This document shows, piece by piece, positions 7,200 through 14,463 of a DNA stretch of 16,705 bases (within the stretch, counting starts at the first letter, position 1; each line of letters opens with the position of its first letter). The position numbers were made by a program, and so were the translations under genes. The notes under the pieces were generated by a model. That model was not told where the DNA came from. It searched no databases and saw only the letters and a program-made list of their open reading frames with translations. The stretch comes from an uncultured Oscillibacter sp. (GTDB taxonomy: Bacteria; Bacillota; Clostridia; Oscillospirales; Oscillospiraceae). The stretch covers positions 1 through 16,705 of the forward strand of contig URXS01000038.1 in NCBI GenBank assembly GCA_900551885.1. The letters run 5' to 3'.

Positions 7200-9287
7200 T
7201 CACACGTAGAACAGCAGGTCGCTGTATACGGGGAAGGGCCAGTAAGCGGCATCAGTCACGGTCTCCAGCTTGTCGGCGATCTCCCGGGCGGCAGCCATGT
7301 CGGGAATGATGGTTTCATGGCTGTAAACCATGGCGTCCATGGCATCACCAGGCACCTGGGCCACAGCCTGCTCCAGCTTGGCACAGGCGTCCGCCAGAGC
7401 GTCCGTCAGGGCACCGATCTGAGTGGCGGTGTCCTTCTCATACCCGCAGCTAACACCGCAGGCGGCCTTTCCGGCGGCCCGGCTGCACAGGTCGGAGGCG
7501 TACCGGGACACGGCCGGGAGAATCTGATGGCGGATCATGTCCACCATGGTGTTGGCTTCAATGGTGATCACGGTGGTGTAATTCTCAATGTGGATCTCCG
7601 CCCGGGCGGAAATCTCCTCCTTGGTGTAGATGCCGTGCTTGGTGAATAGCTCCACGTTCTTGGGAGCGGTGTAGGCCGGCAGGGCGTCGGCAGTGGAGGC
7701 CAGGTTGGAAAGACCCCGCTTCTCAGCCTCGGCAATCCAGGCGTCGTCATAGCCGTTACCGTTGAAGATGATCCGCTGATGCTCAGTGAACACCCGCTTG
7801 ATCAGCTTCTGCAGATCTGCCTGGAAGTCCTTGGACTTCTCCAGCTCGTCGGCGAACTGGTTCAGCTCCTCCGCCATGATGGTGTTCAGAGCGATGTTGG
7901 GGCCGGAGATGGACTGGGAGGAACCCAGCATGCGGAACTCAAACTTGTTGCCGGTGAAGGCCATGGGGGAGGTCCGGTTGCGGTCCGTGTTGTCCATGCG
8001 GATAGCAGGCAGCACGTCCACGCCGATCTCCAGAGTGCGGTTGCCGGCGTCCTTGAACTCGGTGCCGTGGATGATGGACTCCACCACAGCGCCCAGCTCA
8101 TCACCCAGGAAGATGGACAGCACAGCCGGCGGCGCCTCCTGGGCGCCCAGACGATGGTCGTTGCCGGGGAAGGCCACGGTGGCCCGCAGGAAGTCCTGAT
8201 AGTCGTCCACACCCTTGACAAAGGCCGCCAGGAACAACAGGAACTGGGCATTCTGGCTGGGCGTGGAGCCGGGCTTGAAGAGGTTCTTGCCGGTATCAGT
8301 GGACATGGACCAGTTGTCGTGCTTGCCGGAGCCGTTGACACCGGCGAAGGGCTTCTCATGGAGCAGGCATACCAGACCGTGGCGGTCCGCCACCTTCTTC
8401 ATGACCTCCATGGCCAACTGGTTCTGGTCGCAGGCACTGTTGGCATCGGTGTAGATGGGGGCCATCTCATGCTGGGAGGGGGCCACCTCATTGTGCTTGG
8501 TCTTGCTGAGGACGCCCAGGGCCCACAGGGTCTCATCCAGATCCTTCATGTAGGCGGCTACCCGGGGACGAATGGCGCCGAAATAGTGGTCCTCCAGCTC
8601 CTGACCCTTGGGGGGCTTGGCACCGAACAGGGTCCGGCCACAGAAGCGCAGGTCCTCCCGCTGCTTGTAGAGGTCCTTGTCGATCAGGAAGTACTCCTGC
8701 TCGGGGCCCACCTGGGCGGTGACCCGCTTGGTCTCCGTGTCACCGAACAACCGCAGGATGCGGATGGCCTGGCGGCTCAGCTCATCCATGGATCGCAGCA
8801 GAGGGGTCTTTTTATCCAGAGCCTGACCGGAATAAGAGCAGAAGATGGTGGGGATGCAGAGGCTGCCCTCCTTGATGAAGGCGAAGGAGGTGGGGTCCCA
8901 GGCGGTATAGCCCCGGGCTTCGAAGGTGGCCCGCAGGCCGCCGGAGGGGAAGGAGGAGGCGTCGGGCTCGCCCCGGACCAGCTCCTTGCCGGAGAATTCC
9001 ATGATGATCTTGCCGCCGCCCACCGGGGAGATGAAGCTGTCGTGCTTCTCAGCGGTGACACCAGTCATGGGCTGGAACCAGTGAGTATAGTGGGTGGCAC
9101 CCTTTTCCACGGCCCACTGCTTCATGGCCTCGGCAATCTCATTGGCGGTGGAAATGTCCAGAGAGGTGCCGTCCACAATGCACTTTTTCCAGGCCTTGTA
9201 GGATGCGGTGGACAGCCGCTCCTTCATGGTCTCTTCGTTAAAGACCATACTTCCAAAGAGCTCAGGGAGCTTCAGAGTGGTACTCAT
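7200..9287 (-). CDS. glnN: Glutamine synthetase type III
   Basis: Cytoplasmic enzyme that makes glutamine from glutamate, ammonia and ATP. At 695 residues it fits the long GSIII class (about 700-730) and not GSI (~450-470). Diagnostic segments in order are [15 protein letters not shown] (71-85), [10 protein letters not shown] (194-203, metal/glutamate site), [11 protein letters not shown] (264-274), [13 protein letters not shown] (316-328), [17 protein letters not shown] (373-389) and a [10 protein letters not shown] segment. The start is well supported by AGGAGG (9301-9296), eight bases before the ATG. It lies 84 bases downstream of asnB on the same strand with no terminator between them, so it may be read from the asnB promoter as well as from its own candidate promoter at 9317-9344. 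GSIII is common in Bacteroides, cyanobacteria and clostridia. Confidence 0.97.
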   Translation of the reverse strand: MSTTLKLPELFGSMVFNEETMKERLSTASYKAWKKCIVDGTSLDISTANEIAEAMKQWAVEKGATHYTHWFQPMTGVTAEKHDSFISPVGGGKIIMEFSGKELVRGEPDASSFPSGGLRATFEARGYTAWDPTSFAFIKEGSLCIPTIFCSYSGQALDKKTPLLRSMDELSRQAIRILRLFGDTETKRVTAQVGPEQEYFLIDKDLYKQREDLRFCGRTLFGAKPPKGQELEDHYFGAIRPRVAAYMKDLDETLWALGVLSKTKHNEVAPSQHEMAPIYTDANSACDQNQLAMEVMKKVADRHGLVCLLHEKPFAGVNGSGKHDNWSMSTDTGKNLFKPGSTPSQNAQFLLFLAAFVKGVDDYQDFLRATVAFPGNDHRLGAQEAPPAVLSIFLGDELGAVVESIIHGTEFKDAGNRTLEIGVDVLPAIRMDNTDRNRTSPMAFTGNKFEFRMLGSSQSISGPNIALNTIMAEELNQFADELEKSKDFQADLQKLIKRVFTEHQRIIFNGNGYDDAWIAEAEKRGLSNLASTADALPAYTAPKNVELFTKHGIYTKEEISARAEIHIENYTTVITIEANTMVDMIRHQILPAVSRYASDLCSRAAGKAACGVSCGYEKDTATQIGALTDALADACAKLEQAVAQVPGDAMDAMVYSHETIIPDMAAAREIADKLETVTDAAYWPFPVYSDLLFYV

Positions 9288-9316
9288 ACGTTTTTCCTCC
9301 TATCGTTCTATGTGGT

Positions 9317-9344
9317 ATCGTATCATAAAATCGCCGGAACGCAA
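9317..9344 (-). promoter_or_regulatory. Candidate internal promoter for glnN
   Basis: On the minus strand, TTGCGT (9344-9339), a 16-base spacer, then TACGAT (9322-9317) preceded by TGA (extended -10, TGaTACGAT). It sits in an A/T-rich patch between asnB and glnN. The -35 is only a 3/6 match. If active, it would give glnN expression independent of the asnB T-box. Confidence 0.4.
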
Positions 9345-9371
9345 TAGGTAATACTTCTAAAATTTTACCGG

Positions 9372-10955
9372 TTACAGACCGCTGGCTCCGTAGTTGGACA
9401 GCACCCGGGCGGAGGGGTCCGTCACGTTGCAGCCCTTCCAGGAGCGGTTGGGCATCCAGAAGTCCTTGATCATGTGTGCCTGGCCGGGATAGAACTGCTC
9501 GAACAGCTCCCGATACAGCAGGCTCTCCTTGGTGAAGGGCTGGCAGTAATCGTACTTCTGCCGGAGCTGCTCAAACTGAGCATCGGTGTAATAGGACTCG
9601 GCGTAGGCCTTCAGATCGTCCACCATGGAGTGGCCCACGGCATCGGAGAAGGCGGCCTTCTGGCGCCACAGGATGTGGTCCGGCAGCAGGTGGTCCTTCT
9701 CAAAGGCCCGCCGCAGCAGATACTTGCCCATGTTGTAGGTGTTCATCTTCAGCGCCGGGTCGATGGACATGACGTAGTGGACAAAATCCAGGTCGCCGAA
9801 GGGGACCCGGGCCTCCAGGGAGTTGGCGGAGATGCACCGGTCCGCCCGCAGCACGTCGTACATGTGCAGTTCATCCACCCGCTTTTTGGCCTCCTGCTGG
9901 AAGGCCTCGGCGCTGGGGGCGAAGTCCGTGTACTTGTAGCCGAACAGCTCGTCGGAGATCTCGCCGGTCAGCAGCACACGGATGTCGGTGTCCCGGTGGA
10001 TGGCCTTGCAGCAGAGGTACATCCCCATGCTGGCCCGGATGGTGGTGATGTCCCAGGTGCCCAGGATCTGGACCACCTCCGGCAGTGTCTCAATGACCTC
10101 GTCCCGGGTCATGTAGACCTCTGTATGGTCGGCGCCCATAAAATCGGCGGCCTCCCGGGCGTACTTGAGGTCGATGGCGTCGGTGTCCATGCCGATGGCG
10201 AAGGTGCGGATCTTCTTGCCCAGGATCACGGCGCTGATGGCGCACACCAGGGAGGAGTCCAGCCCGCCGGAGAGCAGGAAGCCCAGGGGGGCGTCGGCGT
10301 CCAGCCGCTTATCCACGGCGGCGATCAGCTTCTGGCGGATCTGACGGCAGATATCGTCCAGATCACCGGTGACGTAGTCTCCCGTCACGGCGGCGGGGTC
10401 GGCGTAGCGGACGAAGCGGCCCTGGGCGTAGTAGTGGCCCGGAGGGAAGGGGAAGATCTTGCGGCACAGCCCCACCAGGTTCTTGGGCTCACTGGCGAAC
10501 ACAATGGCGCCGGCTTTGTCGTAGCCGTAGTACAGCGGACGGATGCCGATGGGGTCCCGGGCGGCCACCAGAGAGTTGGTAGCGCTGTCGTAGATCACCA
10601 GGGCGAACTCCGCGTCCAGCCGGGCAAACATCTCCAGGCCGTATTCCCGCCACAGGGGAAGGAGAATTTCGCAGTCGCTGCCGCTGCGGAAGGTGTATTT
10701 CTCACTGAGCTGGCGCTTGAGGGGCCGGAAGCCGTACAGTTCGCCGTTGCACACCACATAGTCGTCGCCCAACCGGAAGGGCTGCATGCCCTCCTCGGTC
10801 AGCCCCATGATGGCCAGCCGGTGGAAGCAGAGATATCCGGTGGGGGTCTCCACGATCCGGGACATATCGGGACCCCGGGACACGGTGCGGTCAAAGTAGG
10901 GACGGATCTCCTCGGGAGTCAGCGTTTTGCGGGAAAAACCCATAATGGAACACAT
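9372..10955 (-). CDS. asnB: Asparagine synthase (glutamine-hydrolysing), AsnB type
   Basis: Cytoplasmic enzyme that converts aspartate, glutamine and ATP to asparagine, glutamate, AMP and PPi. The 527-residue protein starts MCSIMGF, so Cys2 becomes the N-terminal nucleophile of the class II glutaminase domain after Met removal. That domain spans about residues 2-200 and includes RGPD, HRLAIMG, CNGELYG and SGSDCE. The synthetase domain carries the ATP-pyrophosphatase loop SGGLDSS at 229-235 and continues with GEISDELFGYKY and ARVPFGD. Length is close to E. coli AsnB (554). GGAGG (10969-10965) lies nine bases before the ATG. A T-box leader with an Asn specifier sits directly upstream, which independently supports the function and shows that uncharged tRNA-Asn controls it. 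Its downstream neighbour glnN supplies the glutamine it uses. Confidence 0.96.
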   Translation of the reverse strand: MCSIMGFSRKTLTPEEIRPYFDRTVSRGPDMSRIVETPTGYLCFHRLAIMGLTEEGMQPFRLGDDYVVCNGELYGFRPLKRQLSEKYTFRSGSDCEILLPLWREYGLEMFARLDAEFALVIYDSATNSLVAARDPIGIRPLYYGYDKAGAIVFASEPKNLVGLCRKIFPFPPGHYYAQGRFVRYADPAAVTGDYVTGDLDDICRQIRQKLIAAVDKRLDADAPLGFLLSGGLDSSLVCAISAVILGKKIRTFAIGMDTDAIDLKYAREAADFMGADHTEVYMTRDEVIETLPEVVQILGTWDITTIRASMGMYLCCKAIHRDTDIRVLLTGEISDELFGYKYTDFAPSAEAFQQEAKKRVDELHMYDVLRADRCISANSLEARVPFGDLDFVHYVMSIDPALKMNTYNMGKYLLRRAFEKDHLLPDHILWRQKAAFSDAVGHSMVDDLKAYAESYYTDAQFEQLRQKYDYCQPFTKESLLYRELFEQFYPGQAHMIKDFWMPNRSWKGCNVTDPSARVLSNYGASGL

Positions 10956-10969
10956 AGATAAGCACCTCC

Positions 10970-11020
10970 AAAAACAAAAAGACGCAGCTACATCCTAATA
11001 TTTTAGGACGAATAGCTGCG
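10970..11020 (-). terminator. Regulated terminator of the asnB T-box
   Basis: Minus strand: CGCAGCTA (11020-11013) pairs with TAGCTGCG (10990-10983), with an inner stem TCCTAA/TTAGGA around the loop AATA. It is followed by TCTTTTTGTTTTT, which runs directly into the asnB ribosome-binding site. This is the off state of the leader and is mutually exclusive with the antiterminator. Confidence 0.93.
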
Positions 11021-11258
11021 ATCCGCGGTGCCACCTAATTTGCCCCCAAGGGGGCCCCTTTCAAGGCTCTAACAAGCCCGTGTGAGGTAACGATCACAAC
11101 TCGTCGCACTTACTGGCGGATGCCCGCGTTCAGATTGCAGCTACGGAGTGTTCTTCCCACGGATTCTTTGTTACAGGGTTCGCACTGTCCCCCGCTCACT
11201 GAAACGGAACGTCCGTGGTACTTTTCTCCATCGACGCCTTTGCCGATGTTTGATTGAT
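10970..11258 (-). promoter_or_regulatory. T-box leader (tRNA-Asn responsive) of asnB
   Basis: Minus-strand leader of about 290 bases. The T-box core AGGTGGCACCGCGG is at 11036-11023. In Stem I, GGAG (11229-11226) pairs with CUCC, then a loop whose 5' side is AAAAGUA, then CCACGGA paired with UCCGUGG. The 3' side of that loop reads GAAGAACA, which places AAC (Asn) as specifier at 11152-11150, followed by ACUCCGUAGC as in known T-boxes. The T-box bulge UGGC can pair with the 3' GCCA of tRNA-Asn (discriminator G). The segment CCTAA (11007-11003) can pair with TTAGG of the T-box (11038-11034, antiterminator) or with TTAGG at 10998-10994 (terminator). Uncharged tRNA-Asn should therefore permit read-through into asnB. 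Confidence 0.95.
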
Positions 11259-11264
11259 GGATGA

Positions 11265-11294
11265 AGTGTATCATTGAAAATGGTTTTCTGTCAA
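11265..11294 (-). promoter_or_regulatory. Promoter of the asnB T-box transcript
   Basis: Minus strand: a perfect TTGACA (11294-11289), an 18-base spacer, then TACACT (11270-11265) preceded by TGA (extended -10). The predicted start, near 11258, falls about 30 bases before the base of T-box Stem I, as expected for this riboregulator class. Confidence 0.75.
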
Positions 11295-11350
11295 TGGCAA
11301 AACAAACAAAATCAAGCGGGCTGACCGGAAAAAAGTTTTCGACAGCTTCC

Positions 11351-11406
11351 AAAAAAAGGACAAACAACAGGGAGAGCCGCCCTCCCGCGGAGGACGGCCC
11401 TCCCTG
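11351..11406 (-). terminator. Intrinsic terminator of the purA-purB unit
   Basis: Minus strand: CAGGGAG (11406-11400) pairs with CTCCCTG (11374-11368). The inner arms extend this to about 17 bp with two G-U type pairs around CGCG. Downstream is TTGTTTGTCC and a run of seven T (11357-11351). It separates purB from the asnB promoter. Confidence 0.9.
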
Positions 11407-11434
11407 CTTTTGTACACAAGTGAGGGCAAATGCC

Positions 11435-12853
11435 TTACAGATTGATCTCGGCTTTTTCTGTGGTGGCGCCGGAGAGCAGCGGTTCCACCTGGTGGAGGAA
11501 GGCGGTCACCTGCTCCGGGCAACGGCCGATATAGGCGGAGGGGGTCAGCACCGCCTCCATCTCTTCCTCAGTCATGCCGAAGGCGGGCTCTGCCGCCAGA
11601 CGGCTGAGCAGGTCGCACTTCTCCCCTTCCTTCATTTTGGCGGTGGCGGCCATGGAGCACTGGCGGATGATCTCGTGGAGCTCCTGGCGGTTGCCGCCCC
11701 GCTTCACCGCCTCCATCATCAGATTCTCCGTGGCGATGAAGGGCAGGTACTCCCGGACGGTGGCCTCCACCACCTTTTCGTTGACGTGGAGGCCGTCGGT
11801 GACATTCTGGGCCAGGCGCAAAATGGCGTCGGCGCAGAGGAAGCCCTCCGGCAGGGAGATCCGCCGGTTGGCGGAGTCGTCCAAGGTGCGCTCCAGCCAC
11901 TGGACCGCGGCGGTCATAGGGGCGTTCATGGCGTCGGCCATCAGATACCGGGCCAGGGAGCAGATCCGCTCGGAGCGCATGGGGTTGCGCTTGTAGGCCA
12001 TGGCGGAGGAGCCGATCTGGTTCTTCTCGAAGGGCTCCTCCACCTGCCGGTCATGCTGAAGCAGGCGGATGTCGTTTGCCATCCGGTAGCAGCTCTGGGC
12101 GATGGCGGACAGACAATTGAGGATACGGCTGTCCATCTTCCGGGGATAGGTCTGGCCGCAGACCGGGAAGCAGCGGTCGAAGCCGAACTCTGCGGCAATC
12201 ATCCGGTTCATCTCGTCGATCTTGGCGCCGTCCCCCTCGAACAGGTCCATGAAGCTGGCCTCAGTGCCGGTGGTGCCCCGGCAGCCCAGGAAGGGAATGC
12301 TGCCCAGCACGAAGTCCAGTTCCTCCAGGTCTGCCACCAGGTCCTGCATCCACAGCGTAGCCCGTTTGCCCACGGTAACCAACTGGGCCGGCTGGTAGTG
12401 GGTGTAGCCCAGAGTGGGGGTGGCCTTGTACTGATCGGCGAATTTGGCCAGGTTGGCAACCACCGCCAGCAGTTCACCCCGCAGGTACCTGAGGCCCTCC
12501 CGGTAGAGGATCAGATCGGCGTTGTCGGTGACGTAGCAGCTTGTGGCGCCCAGGTGGATGATGCCGGCGGCGGAGGGGGCGGCCAGGCCGTAGGCGTACA
12601 CATGGGCCATCACATCGTGGCGGACCTCCTTTTCCCGGCGTGCCGCCGCGTCGAAGTCGATGTCGGTCACATGGGCCTCCAGATCCGCCACCTGACCGGC
12701 GGTGACGGGCAGGCCCAACTGATGCTCCGCCCGGGCCAGGGCCACCCACAGCTTCCGCCAGGTCTGGATCCGCGTCTCCTGGGAGAACAGGCGCAGCATG
12801 AAGTCGGAAGCGTATCGGGACGCCAGCGGGGACTCGTAACGGTCTTTGGACAT
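11435..12853 (-). CDS. purB: Adenylosuccinate lyase, animal/ADSL-like type
   Basis: Cytoplasmic purine enzyme that removes fumarate from SAICAR and from adenylosuccinate, the latter being the last step to AMP. It is a 472-residue fumarase/aspartase superfamily member. It shows RHDVMAHV (His79 region), LGATSCYVTDN (101-111), YTHYQPAQLVTVGKR (150-164, catalytic His152) and the signature GSSAMAYKRNPMRSER (281-296) with the mobile Ser loop. From its start (RYESPLASRYAS) to its end it resembles animal ADSL much more than the ~430-residue B. subtilis PurB. The ATG at 12853 is chosen because AGGTGG lies eight bases upstream. A GTG four codons earlier would place the ribosome-binding site inside the gene. 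It follows purA by 77 bases, and a U-tailed terminator lies after it. Confidence 0.95.
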   Translation of the reverse strand: MSKDRYESPLASRYASDFMLRLFSQETRIQTWRKLWVALARAEHQLGLPVTAGQVADLEAHVTDIDFDAAARREKEVRHDVMAHVYAYGLAAPSAAGIIHLGATSCYVTDNADLILYREGLRYLRGELLAVVANLAKFADQYKATPTLGYTHYQPAQLVTVGKRATLWMQDLVADLEELDFVLGSIPFLGCRGTTGTEASFMDLFEGDGAKIDEMNRMIAAEFGFDRCFPVCGQTYPRKMDSRILNCLSAIAQSCYRMANDIRLLQHDRQVEEPFEKNQIGSSAMAYKRNPMRSERICSLARYLMADAMNAPMTAAVQWLERTLDDSANRRISLPEGFLCADAILRLAQNVTDGLHVNEKVVEATVREYLPFIATENLMMEAVKRGGNRQELHEIIRQCSMAATAKMKEGEKCDLLSRLAAEPAFGMTEEEMEAVLTPSAYIGRCPEQVTAFLHQVEPLLSGATTEKAEINL

Positions 12854-12890
12854 AATAAGGTCCACCTTTCCTGAAAAGATTCAAAGATGG

Positions 12891-12921
12891 CGCAAGAGGA
12901 GACAACGTGTCTCCTCTTGCG
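12891..12921 (-). other. Intercistronic hairpin between purA and purB
   Basis: A 14-bp perfect stem (12891-12904 with 12908-12921) closes a three-base loop, ten bases after the purA stop. On the minus strand the following bases (CCATCTTTGAATCTTTTC) are T-rich without a clean U-run, and the purB ribosome-binding site comes soon after. It may be a partial terminator, an mRNA stabiliser or a processing site that sets the purA:purB ratio. Confidence 0.6.
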
Positions 12922-12930
12922 GACGGGTAA

Positions 12931-14205
12931 TTATCGGATGATGATGGAATCCCGCTCCGGGCCCACGGATACGTAGGTGATGTGACAGCCGATCTGGCGC
13001 TCCACATACTCCACATAGTTCCGGGCGGCCTCCGGCAGGTCCTCCCATTTACGGGCGCCGGAAATATCGCACTTCCAGCCGGGCATGTACTCCATCACAG
13101 GCTTGGCCTCCGGCAGCAGGGTCGGGAAGGGGAAATCGTCCGTGATCTGGCCGTTCAGCTCGTACCGGGCGCAGATGGGGATCTGGTCCATGTAGCTGAG
13201 CACGTCCAGCTTGGTCAGGGCGATATCAGTGGCGCCCTGGCACTGGATGCCGTAGCGGGTGGCCACGATATCAATGGGGCCTACCCGACGGGGACGTCCC
13301 GTCTTGGCGCCGTACTCGCCACCGGCCTCCCGCAGCTTCTCAGCCTCTTCGCCGAACCACTCGCAGGTGAAGGGGCCCTCGCCCACGCAGGAGGAGTAGG
13401 CCTTCACCACGCCCACCACCTTTTCGATCTTGGCCTCCGGATACCCGGAGCCCACCGGGGCGTAGGCGGCGATGGGGTTGGAGGAGGTGGTCATGGGATA
13501 GATGCCGTAGTCCAGGTCCCGCAGGGAGCCCAACTGGGCCTCAAAAAGAATGCTCTTGCCGTCCTTGTTGGCCTTGCGCAGGAAGGCGCCGGTGTCACAG
13601 ATGAAGGGCTTGATCTTTTCGCCGAAGTTGGCCACCCAGGCCTTCAGGTCCTCCATGGTGTAGGGCTTGGCACCGTATACACGGGTCAGGGTCAGGTTTT
13701 TCCACTCCAGAATGCCCTCCAGACGATCCCAGAGCTTGTCCGGATACAGCAGCTCGCCGGCCATAACGGTCTTCTTCTGGTACTTGTCGGAGTAGAAGGG
13801 GGCGATGCCCTGCTTGGTGGAGCCGTACTTCTTGTCGGCCAGGCGGGCCTCCTCCAGACCATCCAGATCCCGGTGCCAGGGCAGCAACAACGAGGCCCGG
13901 TCGCTGACCTTCAGATTTTCCGGCGTGATGGACACGCCTTTGCCGGTGATGTCCTGGATCTCCGCCCACAGGTTCTCACAGTCCAGAGCCACGCCGTTAC
14001 CCAGAATATTCACCACACCGGGACGGAAAATGCCGGAAGGCAGCAGATGCAGGGCGAATTTCCCAAACTCGTTGACCACAGTGTGGCCGGCGTTGCCGCC
14101 GCCCTGGTACCGGACCACCACATCATAGTCGGCGGTGAGCAGGTCTACCATGCGGCCCTTTCCCTCGTCGCCCCAGTTGATCCCCACGATGGCGCAATTT
14201 GACAT
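12931..14205 (-). CDS. purA: Adenylosuccinate synthetase
   Basis: Cytoplasmic enzyme that joins IMP and aspartate using GTP to give adenylosuccinate, the committed step to AMP. At 424 residues it has the normal family length. The N-terminal GTP/IMP motif INWGDEGKGR (9-18, catalytic Asp13) and YQGGGNAGHTVV (33-44, catalytic His41) are intact. Later landmarks are TGRPRRVGPIDIVATRYG, ALTKLDVLSYMDQIP and the C-terminal SVGPERDSIIIR, corresponding to the GTP-binding tail of E. coli PurA. GGAGGG (14220-14215) lies nine bases before the ATG. It is first in a two-gene unit with purB and is divergent from the DUF1846 gene. A strong promoter candidate lies at 14282-14310. Confidence 0.97.
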   Translation of the reverse strand: MSNCAIVGINWGDEGKGRMVDLLTADYDVVVRYQGGGNAGHTVVNEFGKFALHLLPSGIFRPGVVNILGNGVALDCENLWAEIQDITGKGVSITPENLKVSDRASLLLPWHRDLDGLEEARLADKKYGSTKQGIAPFYSDKYQKKTVMAGELLYPDKLWDRLEGILEWKNLTLTRVYGAKPYTMEDLKAWVANFGEKIKPFICDTGAFLRKANKDGKSILFEAQLGSLRDLDYGIYPMTTSSNPIAAYAPVGSGYPEAKIEKVVGVVKAYSSCVGEGPFTCEWFGEEAEKLREAGGEYGAKTGRPRRVGPIDIVATRYGIQCQGATDIALTKLDVLSYMDQIPICARYELNGQITDDFPFPTLLPEAKPVMEYMPGWKCDISGARKWEDLPEAARNYVEYVERQIGCHITYVSVGPERDSIIIR

Positions 14206-14239
14206 ACTTCAAAACCCTCCCGGATTGTTTTTGCGGATC

Positions 14240-14260
14240 CTTCAGTCAGGCGGCCTGAAG
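14240..14260 (-). promoter_or_regulatory. Dyad in the purA leader
   Basis: CTTCAG and CTGAAG (14240-14245 and 14255-14260) can form a six-bp stem. An overlapping alternative pairs TCAGG with CCTGA (14246-14250 and 14254-14258) around CGG. The element lies inside the ~70-base purA leader. It does not resemble a purine riboswitch. It could be a weak RNA structure or a protein site. Confidence 0.3.
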
Positions 14261-14281
14261 CACAGGAGCCCAACCTTAGTC

Positions 14282-14310
14282 ATTATATAGGTGGATCTTT
14301 CATAAGTAAA
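14282..14310 (-). promoter_or_regulatory. Promoter of purA-purB
   Basis: Minus strand: TTTACT (14310-14305), a 17-base spacer and a perfect TATAAT (14287-14282). Transcription is expected from about 14275, giving a leader of about 70 bases. Confidence 0.7.
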
Positions 14311-14321
14311 GCACAAACTTG

Positions 14322-14336
14322 TAATATTCGGTATTA
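14322..14336. promoter_or_regulatory. Palindromic operator candidate (PurBox-like)
   Basis: Inverted repeat TAATA-CCGAA-TATTA (minus-strand reading), lying about 12 bases upstream of the purA -35 and about 36 bases upstream of the DUF1846 -35. The core AATACCGAATATT fits the B. subtilis PurBox consensus AWWWCCGAACWWT, as I recall it, at 12 of 13 positions. Only one copy is visible, whereas B. subtilis PurR sites are paired and inverted, so the assignment to PurR is tentative. Confidence 0.35.
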
Positions 14337-14371
14337 TTTTTTCTAATCTTGCCGGCCGGGATGGTTTTTCC

Positions 14372-14401
14372 TTTCCAAAGACAGGGGAGATATGGTATAA
14401 T
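14372..14401 (+). promoter_or_regulatory. Promoter of the DUF1846 gene, extended -10
   Basis: TTTCCA (14372-14377), an 18-base spacer, then a perfect TATAAT (14396-14401) preceded by TGG (extended -10). Transcription would begin near 14408, about 56 bases before the ATG at 14464. Confidence 0.7.
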
Positions 14402-14463
14402 AATCCTCGTGTTTTAAGTGCCGGTCTGTCCGGTTTACAAAAGAGGAGAGAGGTCGAGGGGTT

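Noticed and set aside
3215..7252. A very long minus-strand open frame (over 1300 codons) opposite the LTA synthase and chitinase genes
   Set aside because: It crosses two real genes, a promoter and both hairpin terminators. Its translation is biased to Gly, His, Gln, Arg and Val without family motifs, as expected antisense to G/C-biased codons. The plus-strand genes show intact catalytic motifs, signal peptide and ribosome-binding sites.
7779..14202. Long plus-strand open frames opposite glnN, asnB, purB and purA, and one on the minus strand opposite the DUF1846 gene (14242-15942)
   Set aside because: All mirror well-identified genes, have no recognisable domains, lack good ribosome-binding sites, and arise from high third-position G/C on the opposite strand.
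7200..14205. A dedicated new nitrogen or defence gene system
   Set aside because: All genes in the block are recognisable housekeeping enzymes with intact motifs. Only their arrangement and regulation are of interest.
14206..14463. Purine riboswitch upstream of purA
   Set aside because: The leader is only about 70 bases and lacks the conserved three-way-junction core. Only a small dyad is visible.
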